Positions 1-10,181 of a DNA stretch of 64,000 nucleotides are shown in pieces (position 1 is the stretch's first letter; each line of letters begins with the position of its first letter). Both the position numbers and the translations under genes were made by a program. The notes under the pieces were generated by a model. It saw nothing but the letters and a program-made list of their open reading frames with translations, had not been told where the DNA came from and searched no databases. This DNA is from Nocardia amamiensis (lineage in GTDB: Bacteria > Actinomycetota > Actinomycetes > Mycobacteriales > Mycobacteriaceae): NCBI RefSeq assembly GCF_015477605.1, contig NZ_JADLQX010000001.1, positions 483,166-547,165 on the forward strand, given 5' to 3'.

Positions 1-756
1 TTGTGCCAGGCCGTGATCCCGGTCGCCGGGCTGCTCGCCTTCGCCGCGGCGACATTGCGCCAGCAGGAGTTCGCCGCGTTCGAGACACTGGCAAGCCTGC
101 CCGTCGACGAGCTGAGCGCCGCGCTGCTCTCGGCGGATCGCTTCGCGCGCGCGGATATCCCGCTGCCGGTGCCGCCGGAACTGCGCGCACAGCTCGCCGA
201 ACGATTCGGCCTGTTCGGTATCCGCATGGCGGTCACCCTGATTCGCCTCGGCGTGCGCGATTCGGCCACGCTCGCAGCCGAATTGACCAGCCGCAGCGGG
301 GTCGACGAACTGCGCTCGGTGCTCGACGTGCAGTTCGGGCAGCGCGCCGACCAGCTCAAGGCGCATTCCGCGCTCACGGCGCTGGCGCGGGTGCTCACCG
401 CCTACCCGGGCACACCGGCCGACCGCGTGCTGCCCCGGGTGCGCACGCTGCTCGCGGACGTGCACGGTTTCGCCGAGTTACGCCTGCTCGGCCGCTTGCG
501 CACCGACGAACTGGCCTTGCCCGCGGACGATCTCATCGAGCTGCATCGCCTCATCGGCGGCTCGGGCATAGCGCCCCACCTGCGTCTCGGCCTGCCGATC
601 GACGCCGCGCCCGCGGTGCAGCGCGCCCAGGCTGTCGACGCGGTCCGGAAATGGCGCGCCCGCGCCCGCCACCCCCTCGCCGATCAGTTCACCGTTACCG
701 CCTGCCTCACCGCCGCACGCAGCGCGGAAGGCGCCTTGAGTCTGCTCCCGGAATAA
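1..756 (+). CDS. iniC: IniC-like dynamin-family GTPase, C-terminal part (cut by window edge)
   Basis: This is the C-terminal 251 residues of a protein whose GTPase domain lies outside the window. The first codon (TTG) is probably an internal leucine. The sequence closely follows mycobacterial IniC from memory: the start (CQAVIPVAGLLA), the stretch TLRQQEFAAF, the block RFGLFGIRMA near residue 74, and the ending with HPLADQFT and AARSAEG. In mycobacteria IniC is part of the isoniazid-inducible iniBAC operon, and IniA is a dynamin-like protein acting at the membrane. IniC lies just upstream of the dnaK region in M. tuberculosis, which fits the neighbour at 3.5 kb. No G motifs can be checked here because they are off the left edge. 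The TAA stop is at 754-756. Confidence 0.85.
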   Translation: MCQAVIPVAGLLAFAAATLRQQEFAAFETLASLPVDELSAALLSADRFARADIPLPVPPELRAQLAERFGLFGIRMAVTLIRLGVRDSATLAAELTSRSGVDELRSVLDVQFGQRADQLKAHSALTALARVLTAYPGTPADRVLPRVRTLLADVHGFAELRLLGRLRTDELALPADDLIELHRLIGGSGIAPHLRLGLPIDAAPAVQRAQAVDAVRKWRARARHPLADQFTVTACLTAARSAEGALSLLPE

Positions 757-889
757 CCCCCTCCCAGCTGGTGCGCCGCGGTGCCGGCCGCACTCCCCAG
801 GGTGGCCTCCAGCGGGCCGAAACGCCTGGCTGCGGACGGTGTAGCCGAGGTGCCGCCGGGTATGCCGCCGGTAGCGAGAGGAGGCCACG

Positions 890-1534
890 ATGAGCCAAGA
901 GGATGTCGTACACGAACTGCTCGTCCGTGCGGGCACGGGATACGCCGAAGAAGCCGGTATCACGCTCGAGGACAAACCGTCCGCGCTGTTCCAGCTGCTC
1001 ATGCTCGCCCAGCTGCTCAGCACCCGGATCGCCGCCGAGATCGCGGTAGCGGCGGCGCGGGAGCTGATCGCCAACGGCTACCGCACCCCGCACCGGGTCG
1101 CGGACGCGGACTGGCAGGAGCTGGTCGACGTGCTCGACCGGGCGCACTACGTCCGGTACGACGAGAGCGCCGCGACCCGCCTGGGCGCCAATGCGTCGCG
1201 GGTGCTCGACCGGTACCACGGCGACTTGCGTGAGCTCGCCAAGAAGGCGGACAACGACCCGAAGCGTGCCGCCGAATTGCTGCAAGAGTTCCAAGGCATC
1301 GGCGCGACCGGAAGCGACATCTTCCTGCGCGAGGTCCAGGACATCTGGACCTGGGTGCGACCGTACTTCGACGAGCGGGCCCTGCGCGGCGCCAAACGCG
1401 TCCAGCTGCCGGAAGACCCCGCCCGGCTGGGCGACCTCGCCCCGGACCACCACACCGCGGATCTCGCCGCGGCGCTCGTCCGGGTCACGCTGGATGAGAA
1501 GATCGCCGACGACGTCCTCGCATCCGCCCCGTGA
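890..1534 (+). CDS. HhH-GPD-like (endonuclease III-related) protein lacking the iron-sulfur cysteines
   Basis: A 214-residue all-helical protein resembling the small actinobacterial 'endonuclease' group of the HhH-GPD superfamily. The hairpin region is around residues 130-150 (LLQEFQGIGATGSDIF), followed by an aromatic helix (DIWTWVRPYF). It contains no cysteine at all, so it cannot carry the four-cysteine [4Fe-4S] cluster of EndoIII/MutY. The lysine expected after the GxG of bifunctional glycosylases is also absent, with ATGSD at that place. It may therefore be monofunctional or a non-enzymatic DNA binder. The start is supported by an AGAGGAGGCC ribosome site just before the ATG. It lies 133 bp after iniC in the same direction. 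Family assignment is moderate and catalytic activity unproven. Confidence 0.6.
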   Translation: MSQEDVVHELLVRAGTGYAEEAGITLEDKPSALFQLLMLAQLLSTRIAAEIAVAAARELIANGYRTPHRVADADWQELVDVLDRAHYVRYDESAATRLGANASRVLDRYHGDLRELAKKADNDPKRAAELLQEFQGIGATGSDIFLREVQDIWTWVRPYFDERALRGAKRVQLPEDPARLGDLAPDHHTADLAAALVRVTLDEKIADDVLASAP

Positions 1535-1546
1535 CGTGCCGAGCGC

Positions 1547-2710
1547 TCAGACCGGTGTGACAGCCCGGCCGCGCGGGTCGATCAGGATCTTCGCGTGCCG
1601 CTCCGGGTTGCCGAGGGCGGTGAAGGCGTCCGCCACGCCTTCCAGCCCGACGGTTCCGGTGATCAACGGGGTCGGATCGACTTTTCCGTCGGCGAGCATG
1701 TGCAGCGTGTCGCGGAACTCGCCCGGGTCGTAGCCCAGCACGAACCGCAGTTCGATCTCCTTGTTGATCGCCATCGCGGGATGGAAGCGGTCCGCCTCCA
1801 TGCACACGCCGACCACGACGACACGCGACAGCGGCGGCGCTGCCGTGAGGATCTGTTCGAGGATCCCGGGCACGCCGACACATTCGAAGATCACCGGCCC
1901 GGCCGGTCCCGCGTTCAGGGTGTGCGCCAGCCGGAAGACGTACCACCAAGGCAGGTTGGGGACCCGTCGCAGCCGTTCCATGGTGTCGAAACCCAGGCCG
2001 AGGATGTCGGTGACGCCACGAATCCGCCCCTTCTTCGGAGCGGCCTCCCACGGTGATTCGGTCGCCGGGTCGACCACGACGTCGGCGCCGCACGCGGTCG
2101 CGAGTTCGCGACGGAGCGGCGAGAAATCGCTCGCCACCACGGTGCGCACGCCCGCGGCCTTCAGCATGCTGATCACCGCGAGGCCGATCGGTCCGCAGCC
2201 GATGACGAAGGCGGTCCGGCCCTTGCCCACCCGGCCCCTGCGCACGGCGTGCCAGGCCACCGCCATCGGCTCGGTCAGCGCGGCGTGTTCGGCGGACAAG
2301 CCGTTCGGCACCGGCATGGTCATCGATTCCTGGACCACCACCTGCTCGGCGTAGCCGCCGGGCGCCGCGGCCGAAAGCCCGACCAGATGCGGTTGCGTGC
2401 CGTGCCGCACGATCGGCAGCGCCACCACGGGGGTGCCCGTCTTCCACCGCCTGCGGCAGTCGGGGCCGTAATCGACGACGGTGCCGCTGAATTCGTGTCC
2501 GAGCACTACGCTCTGCTGCGAGCGCATGAAATGCTCGTAACCGGTGGCCACCGCCAAGTCGGCCAATTCGTCGGCGTGTGTGCGGGCGTGCAGGTCGGAG
2601 CCGCAGATGCCGCAGCGCGACACGTCGATCAGCACCTGACCGGCTCCTGGTCGCGGCATTGGCAGTTCGGCGATCTCGAACTCGGCGGCGGTGACGACGG
2701 CGGCCCTCAT
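1547..2710 (-). CDS. Zinc-dependent alcohol dehydrogenase (MDR superfamily)
   Basis: A medium-chain dehydrogenase/reductase of 387 residues that would oxidise an alcohol or polyol, or reduce the carbonyl, with NAD(P). The catalytic-zinc site is visible as CGICGSDLH (Cys33-Cys36-His41 region) and LGHEF (His72, Glu73). The Rossmann nucleotide motif GCGPIGLAV is near residue 170. The N-terminal domain carries an insertion of about 20 residues (THADELADLAVATGYEH) compared with compact MDR enzymes. The usual cluster of four structural-zinc cysteines is not obvious. The gene lies 99 bp downstream of the HxlR-type regulator on the same strand, which suggests co-transcription, perhaps in response to reactive aldehydes or quinones. 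Substrate cannot be named. Confidence 0.85.
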   Translation of the reverse strand: MRAAVVTAAEFEIAELPMPRPGAGQVLIDVSRCGICGSDLHARTHADELADLAVATGYEHFMRSQQSVVLGHEFSGTVVDYGPDCRRRWKTGTPVVALPIVRHGTQPHLVGLSAAAPGGYAEQVVVQESMTMPVPNGLSAEHAALTEPMAVAWHAVRRGRVGKGRTAFVIGCGPIGLAVISMLKAAGVRTVVASDFSPLRRELATACGADVVVDPATESPWEAAPKKGRIRGVTDILGLGFDTMERLRRVPNLPWWYVFRLAHTLNAGPAGPVIFECVGVPGILEQILTAAPPLSRVVVVGVCMEADRFHPAMAINKEIELRFVLGYDPGEFRDTLHMLADGKVDPTPLITGTVGLEGVADAFTALGNPERHAKILIDPRGRAVTPV

Positions 2711-2809
2711 GGCGACTCCTCGGATCGACGGCGCGCGGCGGGCGGCCCGATCAGGCCACCCTGGTCGTCACCCTAGTGCGCGCACACCGTGCCGGAACGG
2801 GTTGCACCG

Positions 2810-3247
2810 TCACGCGCCGACCGCGGCTTCCTCGGCCGTGCGGCGGTCATAGGCGTCGCGGGCCGAGGCGATTTCGTTCTGATGCGACTCGGTCCAGGTG
2901 ACCAGCGCCTTGATCGTGGTGTGCAGGCTCGCGCCGAGCGGGGTGAGCGCGTAGTCGACCCGCGGCGGGATGGTCGGGTACACGCTGCGCAGCACCAGGC
3001 CGTCGCGTTCCAGATGCCGCAGGGTCTTGGTGAGCATCCGCTGGCTCACCCCGTCGATCGCGCGCTTCAGTTCGGTGAACCGCAGGCTGCGCTGGTCCAG
3101 CAGCGCGATCACCAGCAGTGACCACTTGTCCGCCACCCGGTCCAAAATCTGGCGCACTTCGCAGTCCACCCTGGTGTCCCACTGCAGCACGTCGTAGTCG
3201 GCCTCGGCATCGCCGCAGTCGGTCGGGGCCGGCGCGCTGTCGTCCAT
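2810..3247 (-). CDS. HxlR-family winged-helix transcriptional regulator
   Basis: A 145-residue MarR-like winged-helix protein of the HxlR family (IPR002577). The defining core starts with CEVRQILDRVADKW and continues through FTELKRAIDGVSQRML, the recognition helix TKTLRHLERDGL and the wing TIPPRVDYALTPLG. HxlR regulators usually sense redox or electrophile stress through a conserved cysteine near the N-terminus; Cys30 (DCEVR) is in that position here. The downstream gene on the same strand is a zinc alcohol dehydrogenase, a plausible target or operon partner. The start ATG at 3247 is the first of the frame that keeps the Asp/Ala-rich N-terminus; a slightly later start cannot be excluded. Confidence 0.88.
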   Translation of the reverse strand: MDDSAPAPTDCGDAEADYDVLQWDTRVDCEVRQILDRVADKWSLLVIALLDQRSLRFTELKRAIDGVSQRMLTKTLRHLERDGLVLRSVYPTIPPRVDYALTPLGASLHTTIKALVTWTESHQNEIASARDAYDRRTAEEAAVGA

Positions 3248-3340
3248 GGGCCGATTCTGCCCAGTTCAGCGGTCGGCGCGCCATTCGCCACCGGCTCCGG
3301 GAATTATTCGCGCGGGTCCTCCGTTGAGCATTTCGACAAG

Positions 3341-3361
3341 ATTGAGTGTGATCGACTCAAG
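3341..3361 (+). promoter_or_regulatory. HAIR operator (HspR binding site) upstream of dnaK
   Basis: The sequence aTTGAGT-N7-ACTCAAG is a near-perfect inverted repeat matching the HAIR consensus CTTGAGT-N7-ACTCAAG, bound by HspR in actinobacteria. It lies 180 bp before the dnaK ATG. A possible promoter sits just downstream: TTGACT at 3368-3373 and CAGGAT at 3392-3397, 18 bp apart, so HspR bound here would block it. hspR itself is the fourth gene of this operon, closing an autoregulatory loop. Confidence 0.9.
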
Positions 3362-3540
3362 TTTCGGTTGACTCCCGGCCTCCTGCCGATGCAGGATTGA
3401 GCCGACCACGCTCAGTGTTGCTGGGGCCGTGCTCCGTGAGGTGCGAGGGGCGAGGTCTCGCGGCGTCCGGTATGGGCGCCGAAGGGCGGTTGTTCGCCCA
3501 GCACCGACACAGATTGGTACGTCAACTAGGAGGAAACACA

Positions 3541-5387
<1,847 letters not shown>

Positions 5388-5391
<4 letters not shown>

Positions 5392-6068
5392 GCGAGGGAA
5401 ACGCCGAGAAGGAACCGATCACCTTCGTCGACAACCGGAAGATCGACCCGGAGACCGGGGAGATTCGCGAACCGGTCGCGGACAACGGCGCCGCGGCCGG
5501 TCCGGCCCCGTCGGGCAACGGCGCTGAACTGGACAACGGCGTGGATGCTCAGGCACTCGCCGAGACCATCAGCGGCGAACTCGCCGAGCGCACCGCCGAT
5601 CTGCAGCGGCTGACCGCGGAGTACGCCAACTACCGGCGCCGGGTCGAGCGCGACCGCAAGGCCACGATCGACGCCGCCAAGGCGTCGGTGGTCACCGAAT
5701 TGCTGGGCGTGCTCGACGATCTCGACCGGGCGCGGGCGCACGGCGACCTGGAGTCGGGTCCGCTGAAGTCGGTGGCCGACAAGCTGGCGGTCGCGCTGCA
5801 AAAGCAGGGTCTCGAGGAGTTCGGTTCGGAGGGCGAGCCTTTCGACCCGACCCTGCACGAGGCCGTGCAGCACGAGGGTTCCGGCCACGATCCGGTGATC
5901 GGCATTGTGATGCGCAAGGGCTATCGCTTCGGCGATAGGGTGCTTCGGCACGCGCTCGTCGGGGTAACCGATGGCGTGGCCGATCTGACGGAAGCCGGCG
6001 AGGCAGAGACCGCTGATCGGGTGACGGAAGAGGCATCGGACGTTGATGCCGGCGCGAACGACAATTAA
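5388..6068 (+). CDS. grpE: Nucleotide exchange factor GrpE
   Basis: A 226-residue GrpE, the co-chaperone that releases ADP from DnaK. It has an acidic, disordered N-terminus (about 1-60), a coiled-coil helix beginning with [20 protein letters not shown], the motif [10 protein letters not shown], and a C-terminal beta domain with [12 protein letters not shown] followed by [16 protein letters not shown], the family signature. The GTG start at 5388 overlaps the dnaK TGA by four bases (GTGA), indicating translational coupling. The tail after about residue 200 is acidic and variable. Confidence 0.97.
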
Positions 6069-6092
6069 GGACGCGAGAGGAGGAGATGCTCG

Positions 6093-7247
6093 GTGAGCCA
6101 ACGGGAGTGGATCGAAAAGGACTTCTACAAGGAGCTGGGTGTTTCCTCCACTGCCTCGCAGGACGAGATCAAGAAGGCCTACCGCAAGCTCGCGCGTGAC
6201 TTGCACCCGGACGCCAATCCCGGTGATACCAAAGCCGAGGAGCGGTTCAAAACCGTCAGCGAGGCGCATGCCGTGCTGTCGGATCCGGCCAAGCGCAAGG
6301 AGTACGACGACACACGCAAGCTCTTCGCGGGCGGCGGATACAGCCGGGGCGGCTTCGGTTCCGGCGCGGGCGGGTTCTCGCAGGAGTTCAACCTCGGGGA
6401 CATCTTCGGCGGCGCGACCGCAGGCGACGGTGGCCTCGGCGACCTGCTCGGCGGTCTGTTCAACCGGGGCGGCACGCGGACCTCGAGCCGCCCCCGGCGC
6501 GGCTCCGACGTGGAGACCGAGACGACCCTCGGTTTCCGGGAGGCCGCCCAGGGCGTCACGGTTCCGCTGCGGATGACCAGCCCCTCGCCGTGCACCACGT
6601 GTCACGGCAGCGGCGCCAAGCCGGGGACGAGTCCGCGAGTCTGCCCGGTTTGCAACGGAAACGGCGTGGTCAGCCGCAACCAGGGCGCGTTCGGCTTCAG
6701 CGAGCCGTGCGACGAGTGCCGGGGCAGCGGTTCGATCATCGACGATCCGTGCGCCGACTGCCGCGGCAGCGGAATCCAGAACCGCACACGCACCATCACG
6801 GTGCGGATTCCCCCTGGAGTCGGTGACGGCCAACGGATCCGGCTGGCCGGTCAGGGCGAGGCGGGGCTGCGTGGGGCGCCCTCGGGCGACCTCTACGTCA
6901 CGGTCCACGTCAGCCAGGACAAGGTCTTCGGCCGCAGCGGCGACGACCTGACCCTGGTACTTCCGGTCAGCTACAGCGAATTGGTGCTCGGCACCACGGT
7001 TTCGGTGCCCACGCTGGAGGGCCGGGTCGGCGTCAAGGTGCCGCCGGGCACCGCCGACGGCCGTATCCTGCGAGTGCGCGGCCGCGGCGTGCCCAAGCGC
7101 GGTGGCGGCGCGGGTGACCTGCTGGTGACCGTCAAGGTGGCGGTGCCGCAGAAGCTGGACAGTGACGCCGTGGATGCGCTCCAGCGCTACCAGGAGGCGG
7201 AGCGGGCCAGTGGTTTCGATCCACGTGCGGGATGGGCGGGTGCGTGA
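6093..7247 (+). CDS. dnaJ: Co-chaperone DnaJ (Hsp40, type I)
   Basis: A 384-residue type I Hsp40 that stimulates the DnaK ATPase and delivers substrates. The J domain covers about residues 9-75, with the essential HPD at 38-40. It is followed by a Gly/Phe-rich linker (80-130). Four zinc-binding CxxCxGxG repeats lie at about 167-225 ([32 protein letters not shown]), and then come the two C-terminal substrate-binding beta domains. All zinc ligands are intact. An AGGAGG site precedes the GTG start; the spacing from grpE is 24 bp. The stop overlaps the start region of hspR. By position in the HspR operon it corresponds to DnaJ1 of mycobacteria. Confidence 0.97.
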   Translation: MSQREWIEKDFYKELGVSSTASQDEIKKAYRKLARDLHPDANPGDTKAEERFKTVSEAHAVLSDPAKRKEYDDTRKLFAGGGYSRGGFGSGAGGFSQEFNLGDIFGGATAGDGGLGDLLGGLFNRGGTRTSSRPRRGSDVETETTLGFREAAQGVTVPLRMTSPSPCTTCHGSGAKPGTSPRVCPVCNGNGVVSRNQGAFGFSEPCDECRGSGSIIDDPCADCRGSGIQNRTRTITVRIPPGVGDGQRIRLAGQGEAGLRGAPSGDLYVTVHVSQDKVFGRSGDDLTLVLPVSYSELVLGTTVSVPTLEGRVGVKVPPGTADGRILRVRGRGVPKRGGGAGDLLVTVKVAVPQKLDSDAVDALQRYQEAERASGFDPRAGWAGA

Positions 7248-7666
7248 TGTCCTCTGAACCGAAGAACGCGTCCGGTGGGGCGCGCGCCGAGTTCTTCATG
7301 ATCTCGGTGGCGGCCCAGCTGGCCGGCATGCACGCGCAGACGCTGCGCACGTATGACCGTCTGGGACTGGTTACGCCGCAACGCACTTCGGGCGGCGGGC
7401 GGCGCTACTCGGCCAGGGATGTGGAGCTGCTGCGCGAGGTGCAGCGGCTGTCCCAGGACGAGGGCGTCAACCTGGCGGGCATCAAGCGCATCATCGAACT
7501 GACCAATCAGGTGGAGGACCTGCGCCAGCAGGTCGCCGAGCTGTCGGCCGAGCTGGAGCGGATGCGGGCGGGCTACCGTCCCGATCTCTCGCCTCCGCAA
7601 CGCAGTACCGCGTTGGTCGTCTGGCAGCCGCGCAATCGCCGCGACGACAGCCACCGCCGGCGGTAA
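7247..7666 (+). CDS. hspR: Heat-shock repressor HspR (MerR family)
   Basis: A 139-residue MerR-type repressor that binds HAIR inverted repeats, usually with DnaK as co-repressor. The winged-helix domain is visible at about 17-85: ISVAAQLAGMHAQTLRTYDR, then the family-typical RTSGGGRRYS and LSQDEGVNLAGIKRIIEL. The second half is a leucine-rich coiled coil, and the C-terminus holds the conserved STALVVWQPR. ATG at 7247 shares one base with the dnaJ stop; an in-frame ATG at 7232 and GTG at 7244 are alternatives. Two HAIR sites in this window (dnaK and clpB promoters) are its evident targets. Confidence 0.95.
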   Translation: MSSEPKNASGGARAEFFMISVAAQLAGMHAQTLRTYDRLGLVTPQRTSGGGRRYSARDVELLREVQRLSQDEGVNLAGIKRIIELTNQVEDLRQQVAELSAELERMRAGYRPDLSPPQRSTALVVWQPRNRRDDSHRRR

Positions 7667-7676
7667 CCACACCACC

Positions 7677-7724
7677 AGGCCCCCGGCCTCCGATCGCGCA
7701 TCGCGATCCGAGTCCGGGGGCCTT
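7677..7724 (+). terminator. Hairpin terminator after hspR
   Basis: A perfect 10-bp stem, AGGCCCCCGG (7677-7686) paired with CCGGGGGCCT (7714-7723), separated by 27 bases that can themselves partly pair (GATCGCGCATCGCGATC). It starts 10 bp after the hspR stop. There is no long T-run, as is usual for high-GC actinobacteria. Confidence 0.65.
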
Positions 7725-7772
7725 GCCGTATCGGTGGGCCGCCGTCTGATTTGCTGGCGGTAAACCGGGATA

Positions 7773-7792
7773 TGTACGTCGTATATCGTACA
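7773..7792. promoter_or_regulatory. Palindromic operator-like site in the flavohaemoglobin leader
   Basis: TGTACG (7773-7778) and CGTACA (7787-7792) form a perfect inverted repeat with an 8-bp AT-rich centre. It sits in the unusually AT-rich 530-bp stretch between hspR and the first flavohaemoglobin gene, about 400 bp before that gene's ATG. A second short palindrome, CACGCGTG, is at 8055-8062. Apart from these and the terminator at 7677 I see no gene in 7667-8196. The binding protein is unknown. Confidence 0.4.
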
Positions 7793-8196
7793 AATCACGC
7801 GATTTTCGCGTCGAATCACCTGGGAGATTTCACCATAGATTGGTCGACGGTATCGGCGGCGTACGGATGTTCCGTGGTCGCGGCGTCGGTTCGAATGTTG
7901 CCCTGCAGTCGCTGGAACAGACCGATCGGGACGTAATTTTCCAAGCGGGCCATGTAAATTCGGCGGGCATCCGGCCGATTTGGCGCCAGATCCGCCGTCT
8001 TGCAGTCGGTTTCTCTGGCGTGTCTCGCTTGGCGCCCTCGTTTTACCGAAATTACACGCGTGATGTTCCATCGAAGGATTCCGTAGCTGGCAAACCTCGC
8101 CTACACTCCTTGCCATCGGCTGCTGTCGAGTGGCCCCGCAGCACCTCACTCGTCGGCATGATTCGTGTACGAGTGCGAAATGGGGTTGTGAGAGCA

Positions 8197-9366
8197 ATGG
8201 ATTCACGCACTGTCGCTTTGATCAGAACCACATTCAAGGCGGTTGCTGCGGAGGATGGGGGGCCGGAAAAACTGGCCAGATCGTTCTACGCGATCTTGTT
8301 CACCGACTACCCGCACGTCCGCGATTTCTTTCCGGCCGCGATGGACTCCCAGCGCGATCGCCTGGTCAAGGCGATCTCCTACGCGCTGGACCGGTTGGAG
8401 GAGCCCGAGAAGCTCCTACCCTTCCTCGCCCAATTGGGCAGGGACCACCGTAAATACGGCGTGCAGGCCGTGCACTACACCGCCGTGGCCGGCGCGCTGA
8501 AGACGGCCGTCAAGGTGTTCGCGGGAACCGAGATGTGGACCGACGAGGTCGACCGGGCCTGGGACGAGGGCCTGAAGATCATCTCCGACACCATGATCGG
8601 CGCGGCGGACAAGGAGAGCACGCCGCCGGTGTGGACCGGCACCGTCATCGAGCGGCGCGAGGTGCTGCGCAACCTGATCGTCGTCCGGCTGCAACTCGAC
8701 CAGCCGATGCGGTATGCCGCGGGCCAGTACCTGAGCGTGCAGATTCCGTCGCGGCCGCGGATGTGGCGGTACCTCTCACCCGCCGTGCCCGCGAACGCCA
8801 ACGGTGAGATCGAATTCCACGTCCGGGGTGTGCTCGGCGGCTGGGTCAGTTCGGCCATCGTCGCCCAGACCGCTGTCGGCGACCAATGGCTGCTCGGCTC
8901 GCCGCTCGGTGGACTCGGTATCCCGCGCAACACCAAGCGCAAGATGCTGATGGTCGGCTGCGGCACCGGCCTCGCGCCGCTGCGCGCGCAGCTCATGGCG
9001 ATGGCACAGCGGCGAACCAATCCCAAGGTGCACCTGTTCATCGGGGGCCACCATCCGTGCGACCTCTACGATCTGGATACGTTGAACGACCTGGCGTTGG
9101 CCAACCGCTGGCTCACCGTCACGCCGGTGACCGAGCACGAGGACAACCCGTGGTGGCACGTCGAACCCGACGAGCCGCGCGGCCCGTGGCCGAGCCTGGA
9201 GCCGCGGGTCATCGGGCAGATCGGCAAGGTTGTCGCGAGCTTCGGTCCCTGGGCCGACCGCGACGTCCAGATCGTCGGTTCGCCCTCGATGGTGCAGACC
9301 ACGAAGTTCCGTCTCATGGCTGCGGGGACGATGGCCAAGAACATCCGCCACGATCCGCTGTTCTGA
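8197..9366 (+). CDS. Flavohaemoglobin-like protein (type II): globin plus FAD/NAD reductase
   Basis: A 389-residue fusion of a globin domain (about 1-135) with a ferredoxin-reductase-like FAD/NAD module (about 150-389). In the globin, Tyr31 (B10), Gln52 (E7) and His84 (F8, in GRDHRKYG) are in place for haem and ligand binding. The FAD site has RYLSPA near residue 190 instead of the RxYS of classical Hmp, and the NAD site has GCGTGLAPLRAQ. This altered FAD motif matches the mycobacterial type II group (Rv0385, which I recall as lying next to clpB). Classical Hmp detoxifies NO; type II members have been linked to D-lactate oxidation and membrane redox. ATG at 8197 gives the typical globin N-terminus; GTG 8188 is possible. 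It converges on two paralogues on the other strand. Confidence 0.85.
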   Translation: MDSRTVALIRTTFKAVAAEDGGPEKLARSFYAILFTDYPHVRDFFPAAMDSQRDRLVKAISYALDRLEEPEKLLPFLAQLGRDHRKYGVQAVHYTAVAGALKTAVKVFAGTEMWTDEVDRAWDEGLKIISDTMIGAADKESTPPVWTGTVIERREVLRNLIVVRLQLDQPMRYAAGQYLSVQIPSRPRMWRYLSPAVPANANGEIEFHVRGVLGGWVSSAIVAQTAVGDQWLLGSPLGGLGIPRNTKRKMLMVGCGTGLAPLRAQLMAMAQRRTNPKVHLFIGGHHPCDLYDLDTLNDLALANRWLTVTPVTEHEDNPWWHVEPDEPRGPWPSLEPRVIGQIGKVVASFGPWADRDVQIVGSPSMVQTTKFRLMAAGTMAKNIRHDPLF

Positions 9367-9386
9367 CTTTGTCGCGCCGAGCTTGT

Positions 9387-10166
9387 TCAGAGTCCTTCGA
9401 ATTGGATCAATTCCGCCGGGGTGCCGGTTTCGAGCAGGCGCTCGACGGTGGTCTGCACCATCGCGGGGGAGCCGCAGACCAGCACCTGGTGGTCCAGGAA
9501 CGCGCCGTGCGAGCCGACCACGTCGGCGAGCGTGCCGTACAGCAGGTCGTCGGGCGGGAAGCCGATGTCCACCCGGGACTGCTCGTACCACTCGTCCACC
9601 CAGTCCGGGTCCTCCGGGCTTTCCACCACGGGAATCACGGTGAGCCAGGGCAATTCACCGGCCAGCAGGTACAGCATGTCCTCGGCGTACAGGTCGCGCG
9701 GGTATCGCCCGCCGACGAACAGGTAGGTGCGCGGCGGCTCCGGCTTCCGGGCCAGATCGAGGATCTGCGCGCGCATCGGCGCCAATCCCGTGCCGCCCGC
9801 GATCATCACCACCTCGGCGCCGTCCGGGTCCACCCAGAATCCGCCGAGCGGAGCGCCGATCCGCCACTCGTCGCCCGGCTGGGTGTCGGCCACGATCGCG
9901 CCGCTGCACCAGCCGCCCGGCACCGTGCGCACGTGGAACTCCAGTTTGCCGTCCAGCGAGGGCGGCAGCGCCGGGGAGAGCCTGCGCCGCACACCAGGGT
10001 GCTGCGGCACCCGCACCTCGACGGACTGGCCCGCGGCGAACGGCACGAACTCGCCGATCAACCGGATCACCGCGAGGTCGTGACGCAGCCGATGATGGCC
10101 GACGACGGTCGAGGTCCACTCCGGCGCCTCATGCGCGCCGTTACCGAGCATGCTCGGATCCCCCAC
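9387..10166 (-). CDS. Globin-less FAD/NAD reductase paralogue of the flavohaemoglobins
   Basis: A 259-residue protein that aligns throughout with the reductase half of its two neighbours but has no globin. It shares the PFAAGQSVEVRVPQ start of the FAD barrel, RRRLSPALP at the FAD loop, LEFHVRTVPGGW, the NAD motif AGGTGLAPMRAQIL, VGGRYPRDLY and the final CGSPAMVQTT. Between the NAD strands it has an extra segment (about residues 190-220, with WVDEWYEQSR) not in the others. The start is GTG at 10166, fixed by AAGGAGG at 10172-10178 five bases away; the ATG at 10181 would overlap that site. It follows the upstream flavohaemoglobin by only 15 bp, so the two are co-transcribed. Possibly it supplies electrons to a separate partner. 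Confidence 0.8.
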   Translation of the reverse strand: MGDPSMLGNGAHEAPEWTSTVVGHHRLRHDLAVIRLIGEFVPFAAGQSVEVRVPQHPGVRRRLSPALPPSLDGKLEFHVRTVPGGWCSGAIVADTQPGDEWRIGAPLGGFWVDPDGAEVVMIAGGTGLAPMRAQILDLARKPEPPRTYLFVGGRYPRDLYAEDMLYLLAGELPWLTVIPVVESPEDPDWVDEWYEQSRVDIGFPPDDLLYGTLADVVGSHGAFLDHQVLVCGSPAMVQTTVERLLETGTPAELIQFEGL

Positions 10167-10181
10167 CGGGGCCTCCTTCAT

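Noticed and set aside
9..893. Overlapping + strand ORF within iniC
   Set aside because: Arg/Ala-rich off-frame translation; the iniC frame matches a known protein along its length.
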